Positions 1-7,117 of a DNA stretch of 8,180 bases are shown piece by piece. The notes under the pieces are model-generated. The model ran no database searches, was not told the origin of the DNA, and saw only the letters and a list, made by a program, of their open reading frames with translations. Every line of letters begins with the position of its first letter. The first letter of the stretch is position 1. The stretch spans positions 1 to 8,180 of the forward strand of contig SKJD01000417.1 in NCBI GenBank assembly GCA_007116095.1, read 5' to 3'. The stretch comes from Candidatus Hydrogenedentota bacterium (GTDB taxonomy: Bacteria; Hydrogenedentota; Hydrogenedentia; Hydrogenedentales; SCBR16-9). Position numbers and translations under genes: made by a program.

Positions 1-1442
1 CCGAGCATACGCCACTCTCGCCGGAAGACCGTTTTCACTCCATCCTCACGATGCACACCCACCCGAAGTGGGACGGCGTCATCAAGCGGATGCGGATCAA
101 CCTGGCCCCGGGCGAGTCAGAGGTCAGCTTTGACATCGATTCTTTCTTCACGGTCTACGACACCCGCCACACGATCAACAATCCGATCTACATCATGTCC
201 AGTGACTATTACTTCAATTGGACCGGGGACCTGCAATTCCTGCGCGAGCGGATCAACATGATGCGCATCGCCCTCAAGCACCAGCAGACAGTAATGGGCG
301 GTTTGGAGCTGAACCATATCCGAAACATCTGGCCGGGACATGAAGGACTGCCGGGCTGGGTGAAGGACGAAGACGGGGAAGTCACTATCCTCGGCGGCCG
401 GGGCATTGGCAACAACTACTGGGACCTGATGCCCTTCGGCTGGGACGATTTTTACGCGACCTACCAGTACTACCAGGCGACGCTCGTCATGGCGGACCTG
501 GAGGAGGCGATTGCGGCCAACCCGGGCTGGAACATTCCCCGCGGAGCCCTGGCCATGGACCCGGATTTCCTCCGGGAGCATGCGGCGGCTGTGAAGGAAA
601 CGGCCAATGATCTGTTCTGGAATGAAGACACCGGGCGCTTCTACGCCAGTATCGATGTGGAAGGCACGAAATACGACTACGGCTACACTTTCCTGAACCT
701 GGACGCTATCTGGTACGGTATCGCCAAGCCGGAGCACGCCGAATCCATCATGGACTGGGTCACTGGCGAACGCATTGTCGAAGGCGACACCTCCACCGGT
801 GAAGACATCTACCACTGGCAGTTCGGCCCCCGCGCCACCACTGTGCGTAATATCGCGTGGTACGGGCAGGGGTGGATTTTCCCCGAGGACATCGAGTGGG
901 GCGGGCAGATTCAAGACGGCGGCGCAGTGTTGGGCTTCGCCTTCTATGACCTGTGGGCGCGCCTGCAAGTGCTTGGGGCGGACAACGCCTTCGAGCGTCT
1001 GCTGGGCATCGTCGCGTGGGAAAAAGAAGTGCACGCGGAAGGCGGTTACCGGGCCTACTATGCCGACGGTAAGCAGGGAACCTCACTGCAAGGCGGCGGT
1101 ACGGCCGGCGGCATCGGTATCGATGCCGAGTTCTTCGAGAGCAGCCTGATTCCGTCGATCATCACCTACGGCTTTGTGGGGCTGAATCCGCAACCGGCGG
1201 CCTTGCACATAGAACCTGATCTGCCCGCGCAAGCGCCGGAGATGACCATCCACGACCTGCTCTACCGTGGCGTGGTGATGGATGTAACCGCGAGCAACGA
1301 GGAAGTCACCCTGGAGCTCAAGAACGACCCGGCCTATGAGCTGCATGTGGTCTTTCCTGAAGGGTGGGTGCAAGACGATGACAGCCCGGCAGCGGATGTC
1401 GTAATCACGGAAGCGGGAAGTTACACCTTCACGAAATCCTGA
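1..1442 (+). CDS. Six-hairpin (alpha/alpha)6 glycosidase-like protein, 5' truncated
   Basis: The frame is open from the left window edge, so this is the C-terminal part of a longer protein: 479 residues are visible, and the ATG at 51 is very probably internal. The sequence alternates aromatic-rich helical segments and Gly/Trp/Asp-rich loops, as in (alpha/alpha)6-barrel glycosidases of the GH63/65/78/95 kind. Counting from the ATG at 51, notable loops are NNYWDLMPFGWDD (121-133), IEWGGQIQDGG (281-291) and the stretch near 359-380 (AEFFESSLIPSI, then YGFVGLNPQP). Acidic residues in these loops (D125, D132, D133, E282, D289) are candidates for catalysis, but none can be assigned. The last ~80 residues look like the small beta-sandwich that ends such enzymes (HIEPDLP, then LLYRGVVMDVTAS). 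The likely role is hydrolysis of a glycosidic bond in a polysaccharide or oligosaccharide; the exact family and substrate are unknown. The gene lies upstream of two other polysaccharide-related genes but is separated from them by a terminator. Confidence 0.7.
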   Translation, partial: EHTPLSPEDRFHSILTMHTHPKWDGVIKRMRINLAPGESEVSFDIDSFFTVYDTRHTINNPIYIMSSDYYFNWTGDLQFLRERINMMRIALKHQQTVMGGLELNHIRNIWPGHEGLPGWVKDEDGEVTILGGRGIGNNYWDLMPFGWDDFYATYQYYQATLVMADLEEAIAANPGWNIPRGALAMDPDFLREHAAAVKETANDLFWNEDTGRFYASIDVEGTKYDYGYTFLNLDAIWYGIAKPEHAESIMDWVTGERIVEGDTSTGEDIYHWQFGPRATTVRNIAWYGQGWIFPEDIEWGGQIQDGGAVLGFAFYDLWARLQVLGADNAFERLLGIVAWEKEVHAEGGYRAYYADGKQGTSLQGGGTAGGIGIDAEFFESSLIPSIITYGFVGLNPQPAALHIEPDLPAQAPEMTIHDLLYRGVVMDVTASNEEVTLELKNDPAYELHVVFPEGWVQDDDSPAADVVITEAGSYTFTKS

Positions 1443-1468
1443 ATCCGCATAACGCCATGAGGGAACAC

Positions 1469-1528
1469 CATCGGAGGCATTGGAAAGCGCATCGACACCG
1501 CCGCCCAATCGCCTCCGATGTTATTTTT
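1469..1528 (+). terminator. Intrinsic terminator after the glycosidase-like gene
   Basis: A perfect 10-bp arm, CATCGGAGGC (1469-1478), pairs with GCCTCCGATG (1511-1520). It is extended by ATTGG (1479-1483) pairing with CCAAT (1505-1509), with one bulged C at 1510. The loop is 21 nt, and the U-rich tract TTATTTTT (1521-1528) follows at once. It starts 27 nt after the stop codon at 1442, which fits a Rho-independent terminator for the upstream gene and suggests that the downstream pair has its own promoter. The loop is longer than usual. Confidence 0.8.
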
Positions 1529-1554
1529 AGCCAAAGAACCAAAACGTAATTTAC

Positions 1555-1560
1555 AGGAGG
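1555..1560 (+). promoter_or_regulatory. Shine-Dalgarno site of the BNR_4 propeller gene
   Basis: AGGAGG lies 6 nt before the ATG at 1567. It is close to perfect and fixes the start of the propeller gene. An out-of-frame ATG at 1562 is too close to the site to be used. Confidence 0.8.
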
Positions 1561-1566
1561 AATGGG

Positions 1567-2949
1567 ATGCAGCGCGTAAAGCTTTGGATGTACGGAACCT
1601 GCTGTCTGGTGTTGTTGTTGGGGCTGTGCCTGAACCTTGGGGATTTACAGGCCCAGGAAGCGCCGGAAGCGGACGCCCCTGTGGAGCTTACCCCGAAGGC
1701 GGGGGCGGAGCTGATCCCGGTGGACCTGGCCTGGGCGCGCAACAGCGTCAACGCAGTCATCTTCCGGCACAACGCGATTACCACCCACGACGGCATGCAA
1801 TACCTCGCCTACTACAACCCGGACGAGAAAGTCGTGGTGGCGAAGCGCAACCTGGGAGAAACGGAATGGACGCAGGTCGTGACCGACTTCACCGGCAATG
1901 TGCGCGACGCCCACAACGCCATCTGTATTGCCGTGGATGGTGATGGCTATCTGCACATGTCCTGGGATCACCATGGCCACCCCCTGCGCTATGTCCGGAG
2001 CGTGGCGCCGGGCGCAATGGAGTTCGGCGAGATGGAGCCGATGACCGGTCAGCGTGAAGAGCGCGTGACCTATCCAGAATTCTACAACCTCTCCGACGGG
2101 GGCCTGCTCTTCTTCTATCGGGACGGCAGCTCGGGCAGGGGCGACGCTGTCCTCAACCGCTATGACCTGGAGACCCGCACCTGGCGGCAGGTACATACCA
2201 ATCTCATCGGCGGCGAGGACGCACGCAACGCCTACTGGCAGGTGGCGGTGGATGAGGACGACACGGTCCATCTCTCCTGGAATTGGCGCGTACACGGCGG
2301 CGTGGAAACCAACCATGACCTCTGCTACGCCCGCTCGGAGGACGGCGGTGAGACCTGGACCCGGAGTAACGGGGAAGTGTATGAATTGCCCATCACGGCG
2401 GACACGGCGGAGTACGCGACGCGCATCCCACAGAATCACGAGTTGATCAACCAGACCACCATGGCGACAGACTCCCAGGGACGGCCCTATATCGCGACAT
2501 ACTGGCGTCCGGAAGGGACGGAAGTGCCGCAACTTCACATGGTTTTCCACGACGGAACGGAATGGCATGTTACGCAGGTGGGCGAGCGCACGGAAGCCTT
2601 CACGCTCAGCGGTGGTGGCGCGAAACTCATTCCGATTTCACGACCGGACCTTATGGTGCGTTCCACACCCGAGGGTGACACGGCCTACATGCTCTTCCGG
2701 GACGAAGAGCGCGGTGGCCAGGTAACGGTCGCCATCTGTGATGATCTGGAAAACCCCGTCTGGCGCTTCGTCGACCTGACCGAAGAGTCGGTTTACCAGT
2801 GGGAGCCGAACTTCGACAAAGCCGTCTGGCGCGAACAGGGCGTTCTCCATGCCTTTACCATCCGCGTGGGCCAGGGCGACGGCGAGACCCTGACCGACCT
2901 CCCGCCGCAGATGCTCTATGTGCTGGAGTGGGACCCGGAAGGTCATTGA
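1567..2949 (+). CDS. Secreted BNR_4-type beta-propeller protein, possible polysaccharide lyase
   Basis: A protein of 460 residues. The N-terminus has basic residues (R3, K5) and a hydrophobic core (about 11-25), with likely cleavage after A29 (LQA|QEA), so it is exported. The mature part resembles BNR_4-type propellers: repeated blades with motifs such as RDAHN (113-117), GYLHMSWDHHGHPLRY (127-142), VTYPEFY (167-173), FFYRDGSSGRGD (182-193) and VHLSWNWRVHGG (234-245). One perfect Asp-box is present, S257-x-D-x-G-x-T-W264. Propellers of this kind include ulvan lyases (PL24/PL25), which cleave beside uronic acids using His, Tyr and Arg. Here H116 and H136 are 20 residues apart, and Y169 and R185 are 16 apart, which matches the spacing I recall for the PL25 catalytic set. 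A lyase role is therefore plausible but not proven; a non-catalytic or sialidase-like propeller is the alternative. The next gene follows after 52 nt and is probably co-transcribed. Confidence 0.8.
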   Translation: MQRVKLWMYGTCCLVLLLGLCLNLGDLQAQEAPEADAPVELTPKAGAELIPVDLAWARNSVNAVIFRHNAITTHDGMQYLAYYNPDEKVVVAKRNLGETEWTQVVTDFTGNVRDAHNAICIAVDGDGYLHMSWDHHGHPLRYVRSVAPGAMEFGEMEPMTGQREERVTYPEFYNLSDGGLLFFYRDGSSGRGDAVLNRYDLETRTWRQVHTNLIGGEDARNAYWQVAVDEDDTVHLSWNWRVHGGVETNHDLCYARSEDGGETWTRSNGEVYELPITADTAEYATRIPQNHELINQTTMATDSQGRPYIATYWRPEGTEVPQLHMVFHDGTEWHVTQVGERTEAFTLSGGGAKLIPISRPDLMVRSTPEGDTAYMLFRDEERGGQVTVAICDDLENPVWRFVDLTEESVYQWEPNFDKAVWREQGVLHAFTIRVGQGDGETLTDLPPQMLYVLEWDPEGH

Positions 2950-2987
2950 TGCCGTTCTTTTACGCTCAACAAAAAATGCACCTTATC

Positions 2988-2993
2988 GGAGAG
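2988..2993 (+). promoter_or_regulatory. Ribosome binding site deciding the start of the TIM-barrel gene
   Basis: GGAGAG lies 8 nt before the ATG at 3002. It favours this start over an in-frame ATG at 2918, which lies inside the end of the propeller gene and has no comparable site. Confidence 0.65.
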
Positions 2994-3001
2994 AAGTACC
3001 C

Positions 3002-5248
3002 ATGCTTACCGCTTTGATCAGCATCATGATGATTGGACAACTCGAACAAATGAAAGGGCCGGCTCCGGACCCGGTGGCGGTGGACCACTTCCCGGACCGG
3101 CTGCACGCCTTTGTCTGGCGCAACTGGGAACTGGTTCCGCTGGATCGTATGGCGGAGATGCTGGACGCCGCACCGGAAGACATAGCCGAGCTGGGGCGTT
3201 CGATGGGCCTGCCAGCGCACCAGGCCATTTCGGAGGATCAGTGGAAGCGCTCGTACATCACCATCATCCGACGCAACTGGCACCTGCTCCCCTATGAACA
3301 GCTTTGTGCCCTGCTGGACTGGACGCCCGAGCACATGGCCTTCATGTTACGGGAAGACGATTTCCTCTTCATTAAGCTGGGCAACCTGAAACCCGCTGCG
3401 GAACCTTTGCACTATGAAGCGCCATCGGAAGAAGCCCGGGAACGCGCCAGCGCAATCGCAAGGCTTGTCGATACGCACTTGCCCTATGACGACAGCGAAC
3501 CGCTCTTCGCTTTCATTGACGATCTGTCACAACCGTTGCCCGAAGACCAGGAAGCCATCCGGGAGAGCCGTTTCTCCCCGCGTTTTGCCTATTCCTACTT
3601 CGCGCTCTACGGTGATCCCCTGCTGGAGATCGAACTGGACCCCTTCCCCGACGGTTACCTGGCGCGCCTGGCGGCTTCCGGGGTGGACGGCGTCTGGTTG
3701 CAGGGAATCCTCTACACCCTCACGCCTTTCCCGTGGGACGAAAGCCTCAGCACGCACTGGGAGACCCGTTTGGAGAACCTGAAGCAGCTTATCGCTCGCG
3801 CCGGTGAGCATGGTATCGGCATCTACCTGTATCTGAACGAACCGCGCACGATGCCGCAGGCCTTCTTTGAGGAACATCCCGAGCTTAAGGGGATAGATAT
3901 CGGCGGCTACGCCGCGCTGTGCACGGAGTCCCCCGGCGTGCAGGAATACATCCGCAACGCCGTGCAAACGATCTGCGAAGCGGCTCCGGACCTCGCGGGC
4001 ATCTTCACCATTTCGGCGTCGGAGAACCCCACCAACTGCTGGTCGCATTACCGCGGTGGCGAGTGCGAACGCTGCGCCGAGCCCGGGCCGGGCAAGGTCA
4101 TTGGTGGGCTACACCGCCTGATTCGCGAGGGCATCGACGCTGCGGGAGCCGACACGAAGCTCATCGCCTGGGACTGGGGCTGGCTCGACGACTGGGCGCC
4201 GGATGTAATTGCGGAACTGCCCGAGGACACCATCTTGCAGAGCGTGAGCGAGTGGAGCATGCCCATTGAGCGGGGCGGCATCCCGAATATCGTTGGCGAG
4301 TATTCTCTCTCCACCATCGGGCCGGGCCCACGCGCTACGCGCCACTGGGAACTGGCCCGGGAACGGGGACTACGCACGAACGCCAAGGTACAGGCCAACA
4401 ATACCTGGGAGCTTTCTACCGTCCCGTATATTCCGGCGGTGGAAAATGCCGCACAACATGCCGCGAACCTACGGGAAGCCAATGTGGACGGCCTGCAACT
4501 CTCCTGGACCCTGGGCGGCTACCCGGCGCCGAACCTGGAGGTCTTTGCGGCGATTGGCGCGGATGATACGCTGAGCACCGACGACGCCCTGTTGCAGGTG
4601 GCCACGCACCGCTATGGCGCCGCAATCGCTCCGCATGTCGTCGAAGCCTGGCAAGCGTGCAGCGCCGCCTTCCGCAACTACCCTTACGACAACAGCCTGA
4701 TCTACAACGGGCCGCAGCAGATGGGGCCGGCGAACCTGCTCTGGGCCGAGCCAACAGGCTATACGGCGACCATGGTCTGTTTCCCCTACGACCATTTCCC
4801 GTCCTGGCGCGGGGCCTACCCGGAGGATGTCTTCATCCAGCTCTTTGACGACATGGGACGCGCTTTTGAAGACGCCGCAACCCAACTCAGGGCGGCCTAC
4901 GAGGCGCATACCGATGACGACACGGACAGCGAGGCCCTGGCGAGGGAGCTGGACGTCATGCAGGCGACCGCGCTCCACTTCAAGAGCGTGGCCTTACAGG
5001 GACTTTTCGTGCAGACCCGCGATCGTATGATTGCCGCCCGGGAGGCGGGTGAAGAAGGAACCGTGTCGGCCATGCGCGTGGCCCTGCGCGATCTGCTCCG
5101 CCGAGAAGTAACACTGGCCGCGGAACTCTACGCCATCCAGCGGCGGGACTCCCGCATCGGCTTCGAGTCAAGTAACCACTACTTTTACGTCCCCCTCGAT
5201 CTCATCGAGAAGATCATCAACTGCGAGTGGCTTATAGAAAACATCTGA
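3002..5248 (+). CDS. Uncharacterised TIM-barrel-like protein with duplicated N-terminal module
   Basis: A protein of 748 residues; I cannot name its family. Residues 37-70 and 88-122 form two copies of a module sharing RNWxLxP and, further on, LDxxPE, with a 51-residue period. Each copy looks helical and somewhat like a helix-turn-helix. Residues about 190-530 alternate hydrophobic strands and helices like an (alpha/beta)8 barrel: SYFALYGDP (198-206), VDGVWLQGIL (228-237), GIGIYLYLNEP (271-281), AGIFTISASENP (332-343), KLIAWDWGW (386-394), QSVSEWSMP (413-421), VQANNTWE (463-470) and GLQLSWTLGGYP (497-508). E341 at a strand end, E280 and the W/D/E-rich strands would suit a sugar-cleaving site. 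A Cys cluster (C346, C355, C358) follows E341. The C-terminal ~215 residues are mostly helical and end in a conserved-looking SRIGFESSNHYFYVP (717-731). A short hydrophobic stretch (2-12) lacks basic residues before it, so export is uncertain. Glycoside hydrolase activity is inferred from the barrel pattern and the neighbours only. Confidence 0.75.
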   Translation: MLTALISIMMIGQLEQMKGPAPDPVAVDHFPDRLHAFVWRNWELVPLDRMAEMLDAAPEDIAELGRSMGLPAHQAISEDQWKRSYITIIRRNWHLLPYEQLCALLDWTPEHMAFMLREDDFLFIKLGNLKPAAEPLHYEAPSEEARERASAIARLVDTHLPYDDSEPLFAFIDDLSQPLPEDQEAIRESRFSPRFAYSYFALYGDPLLEIELDPFPDGYLARLAASGVDGVWLQGILYTLTPFPWDESLSTHWETRLENLKQLIARAGEHGIGIYLYLNEPRTMPQAFFEEHPELKGIDIGGYAALCTESPGVQEYIRNAVQTICEAAPDLAGIFTISASENPTNCWSHYRGGECERCAEPGPGKVIGGLHRLIREGIDAAGADTKLIAWDWGWLDDWAPDVIAELPEDTILQSVSEWSMPIERGGIPNIVGEYSLSTIGPGPRATRHWELARERGLRTNAKVQANNTWELSTVPYIPAVENAAQHAANLREANVDGLQLSWTLGGYPAPNLEVFAAIGADDTLSTDDALLQVATHRYGAAIAPHVVEAWQACSAAFRNYPYDNSLIYNGPQQMGPANLLWAEPTGYTATMVCFPYDHFPSWRGAYPEDVFIQLFDDMGRAFEDAATQLRAAYEAHTDDDTDSEALARELDVMQATALHFKSVALQGLFVQTRDRMIAAREAGEEGTVSAMRVALRDLLRREVTLAAELYAIQRRDSRIGFESSNHYFYVPLDLIEKIINCEWLIENI

Positions 5249-5412
5249 TCCCAAATTCATACCCCCAACTGTCAACGCATCCCTCCGGGCTCCAGGTCTG
5301 TTGGTTAAGTGTTTGCGTGTAATAGTTAACGCATGTGGTCACGAACGCAAAATCTGGTTAGGGTATGGTGAATCCGTTTGGATGTTCATCGCCGTCGGTC
5401 CTATTACCACCC

Positions 5413-5566
5413 GACCGCGGAGCGGTCACGGATGATTAGCCCGGGGTTGAGCCGTAAGGGCGAACCTTGTGTTCGGCCCGAAGGCGATACCCCGGGATCG
5501 GGGCGCCCCCCCATGTCCGACCCTGTATGGGTCGCGGAAGATCACTCCACATAAAGCCCTGGGGTG
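5413..5566. repeat. Cluster of nested inverted repeats, probable dispersed structured element
   Basis: Several stems follow each other. GACCGC (5413-5418) pairs perfectly with GCGGTC (5422-5427) over a 3-nt loop. CCCGGGGT (5440-5447) pairs with ACCCCGGG (5489-5496) and encloses an inner stem, GGGCGAAC (5458-5465) with GTTC plus GCCC (5471-5479, one bulged G), and a GCC/GGC pair between the two. GGGGCGCCCC (5500-5509) is self-complementary and runs into seven C in a row. CGACCC (5518-5523) pairs with GGGTCG (5529-5534). CACTCC (5543-5548) can pair with GGGGTG (5561-5566) with one G-U. This density is unlikely by chance and suggests a REP-like or other mobile non-coding element, or a folded RNA. 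Whether it recurs in the genome cannot be seen here. Confidence 0.55.
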
Positions 5567-5618
5567 TAAGGATATAATTTCGCTTGTTCGATCTTCTGAG
5601 ATTGTTTTCAATACAAAT

Positions 5619-5647
5619 AATCTGCGCCAATCCGTGAAATCTGTGGA
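5619..5647. repeat. Degenerate short tandem repeat, AATCTGTG-type unit
   Basis: Three imperfect units follow one another: AATCTGCGCC (5619-5628), AATCCGTGA (5629-5637) and AATCTGTGGA (5638-5647). From memory, runs of this ATCTGTG-like type occur as dispersed intergenic repeats in many environmental bacteria. The function is unknown. Confidence 0.5.
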
Positions 5648-5740
5648 CATATAAACTAGTCGATGTCGGGCGGTCCTGGCATAAATAATCAATAAACGTA
5701 ACGCCAGTTGTTGTCAAACCCGAACAATGATCGTCGAACC

Positions 5741-5765
5741 GGCAAAAAAGAAACTACACCTGTAG
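5741..5765 (-). terminator. Weak candidate terminator of hemL
   Basis: Read on the minus strand, CTACA (complement of 5761-5765) pairs with TGTAG (complement of 5754-5758) about 9 nt after the hemL stop. It is followed by the U-rich stretch TTTCTTTTTTG. The stem is only 4-5 bp with a very small loop, so termination here may be inefficient. Confidence 0.3.
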
Positions 5766-5773
5766 AAAGTCAC

Positions 5774-7057
5774 TTACAGCGACTTGAAGACTTCCCGGGC
5801 GGCGCTGAGGGTGGCGTCGAGCACACTGTCGTCGTGGGTGCAGCTCAGGAAGGCTGCCTCGAATTGCGAAGGCGCAAAGTAGACACCGCGCTCCAGCATC
5901 CCCCGGAAGAAAGCGGCATAGCGCTCCGTATCCGACTGGGTGGCGTCGGCATAATTCCGCACTGGGCCTTCCTGGAAGAATAGGCAGGACATCGTCCCGG
6001 CCTGGGCGCCATGGACAGGCACACCCGCCTCTTTGGCCGCTTCGGCGAGCCCCTCGCTGAGCTGTGTGCTCTTGGCCTCCACCTGTTCAAAGAGTCCATC
6101 GCGCTGGAGTATTTTCAGCGTGGCGAGGCCGGCGGCTGTAGCCAGTGGATTGCCCGAGAGCGTCCCGGCCTGGTAGACCGGCCCGACCGGCGCAAGGTAT
6201 TGCATGATCTCTTCCGGGCCGCCATAGGCCGCGCAGGGCAGACCGCCTCCGATGACTTTGCCGAGGCAGCTAAGGTCCGGCGTGACGTCATACTTTGCTT
6301 GCGCGCCGCCCAAGGCAACGCGGAATCCGCTCATGACCTCGTCGAAGATGAGCAGGCAGCCATTGTCGCGGGTCAATTCCCGCAGTCCCTGGAGATAGCC
6401 GTCCTCGGGCAGGATAACGCCCATGTTCCCGGGTACGGGCTCGATTATCAGCGCCGCGATCTTGTGTTCATGCGCTTTGAAGACCGCCCGCGCCGCCTCC
6501 AGGTCATTGTAGGGTATCAGCAGGGTGCTCGCCGCCTGCGCCTCGGTAATACCGGGACTGTTCGGCACGCCCAGGGTCGTAAGACCACTGCCCGCTTCCA
6601 CCAGCAAGCTGTCCACATGTCCATGGTAACAACCCGCCACTTTCACCACCAAATCCCGGCCGGTATAGCCCCGGGCCAGGCGCAGCGCGCTCATGGTGGC
6701 TTCGGTGCCGCTGTTAACCAGACGCACCTGCTGCATGGCGGGCATGAGCTTGACGATCTCCTCCGCCAATCGTATTTCCGCCTCGGTGGGAATACCGAAG
6801 CTGGCGCCTTTGGCCAAGGCTTTGGAGACGGCTTCCGTCACTTCGGGGTGCGCATGCCCCAGGATCAACGGCCCCCACGAGAGCACGTAGTCTATGTAGC
6901 GGTTGCCGTCCACATCGGTAATAAACGGCCCAGCCCCGGAAGCGACAAAAAACGGGTCGCCCCCCACACTGTTGAAGGCGCGCACCGGGCTGTTCACCCC
7001 GCCGACCAGGATACCATTGGCTTCTTTCCATAACTGGGCGGATTGTGTATTGTTCAT
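5774..7057 (-). CDS. hemL: Glutamate-1-semialdehyde 2,1-aminomutase
   Basis: A complete 427-residue protein of normal family length. It is a PLP enzyme of aminotransferase fold type I that converts glutamate-1-semialdehyde to 5-aminolevulinate in the cytoplasm, the last step of the C5 route to tetrapyrroles (haem, corrinoids). Visible hallmarks are the N-terminal GGVNSPVRAF (19-28), DYVLSWGPLILGHAHPEV (56-73), NSGTEATMSALRLARG (115-130), CYHGHVDS (143-150), IIEPVPGNMG (204-213), the cofactor-binding FDEVMSGFR (238-246, D239), the catalytic Lys in CLGKVIGGGLP (264-274, K267), and GTLSGNPLA (298-306). The start at 7057 gives the usual family N-terminus; an in-frame extension to 7150 would cross the probable promoter. 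A GAGG-type site lies 13 nt upstream, rather far. The gene stands alone, convergent with the TIM-barrel-like gene and divergent from the metallopeptidase gene. Its presence implies the C5 rather than the Shemin pathway. Confidence 0.97.
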   Translation of the reverse strand: MNNTQSAQLWKEANGILVGGVNSPVRAFNSVGGDPFFVASGAGPFITDVDGNRYIDYVLSWGPLILGHAHPEVTEAVSKALAKGASFGIPTEAEIRLAEEIVKLMPAMQQVRLVNSGTEATMSALRLARGYTGRDLVVKVAGCYHGHVDSLLVEAGSGLTTLGVPNSPGITEAQAASTLLIPYNDLEAARAVFKAHEHKIAALIIEPVPGNMGVILPEDGYLQGLRELTRDNGCLLIFDEVMSGFRVALGGAQAKYDVTPDLSCLGKVIGGGLPCAAYGGPEEIMQYLAPVGPVYQAGTLSGNPLATAAGLATLKILQRDGLFEQVEAKSTQLSEGLAEAAKEAGVPVHGAQAGTMSCLFFQEGPVRNYADATQSDTERYAAFFRGMLERGVYFAPSQFEAAFLSCTHDDSVLDATLSAAREVFKSL

Positions 7058-7111
7058 AGCTTTCGCGGTTCCTCTTCCCCTGTAGCTTGGCTGCGATTCA
7101 ATTCGCTCGCC

Positions 7112-7117
7112 ATTATA
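7112..7117 (-). promoter_or_regulatory. Probable -10 box of hemL
   Basis: On the minus strand this reads TATAAT, a perfect -10 hexamer. It would place transcription start about 48 nt before the hemL start codon. No good -35 hexamer is seen at 16-18 nt upstream; the region there is GC-rich and includes the palindrome TGGGCCCA (7132-7139). Confidence 0.4.

Larger units (their letters stand above)
5249..5773. other. Convergent intergenic region without a credible gene
   Basis: This gap separates the ends of the TIM-barrel-like gene and hemL. Short open frames occur on both strands, but they have no ribosome binding sites, no recognisable protein motifs, and they run through inverted repeats. 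The gap is visibly richer in A and T than the flanking genes, except for a GC-rich structured core (about 5413-5566). There is also a 7-bp inverted repeat, TTTGCGT (5312-5318) with ACGCAAA (5345-5351), and a weak 5-bp one, CTGGC (5676-5680) with GCCAG (5703-5707). No clear terminator for the plus-strand gene was found, and no tRNA-like structure. Confidence 0.6.

Noticed and set aside
117..1034. Long minus-strand open frame opposite the glycosidase-like gene
   Set aside because: It is antisense to a gene with clear protein-like sequence; the translation is compositionally odd and has no recognisable motifs. It is a by-product of high GC content.
1645..2568. Long minus-strand open frame opposite the propeller gene
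   Set aside because: The plus strand has a strong ribosome binding site, a signal peptide and propeller motifs; the antisense translation has none.
2918..3001. Earlier in-frame start of the barrel gene
   Set aside because: It overlaps the end of the propeller gene and lacks a binding site; GGAGAG before 3002 is better.
5426..5717. Short minus-strand open frames in the convergent gap
   Set aside because: They run through the inverted repeats, have no binding sites, and give low-complexity translations.
5249..5773. tRNA, CRISPR array or attachment site in the gap
   Set aside because: No T-loop or acceptor pairing typical of tRNA, no regular repeat-spacer pattern, and no integrase or flanking direct repeats were seen.
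5708..5983. Plus-strand open frame overlapping the end of hemL
   Set aside because: Most of it is antisense to hemL, and there is no binding site or motif.
6011..7033. Long plus-strand open frame opposite hemL
   Set aside because: hemL is unmistakable on the minus strand, and this frame shows no family features.
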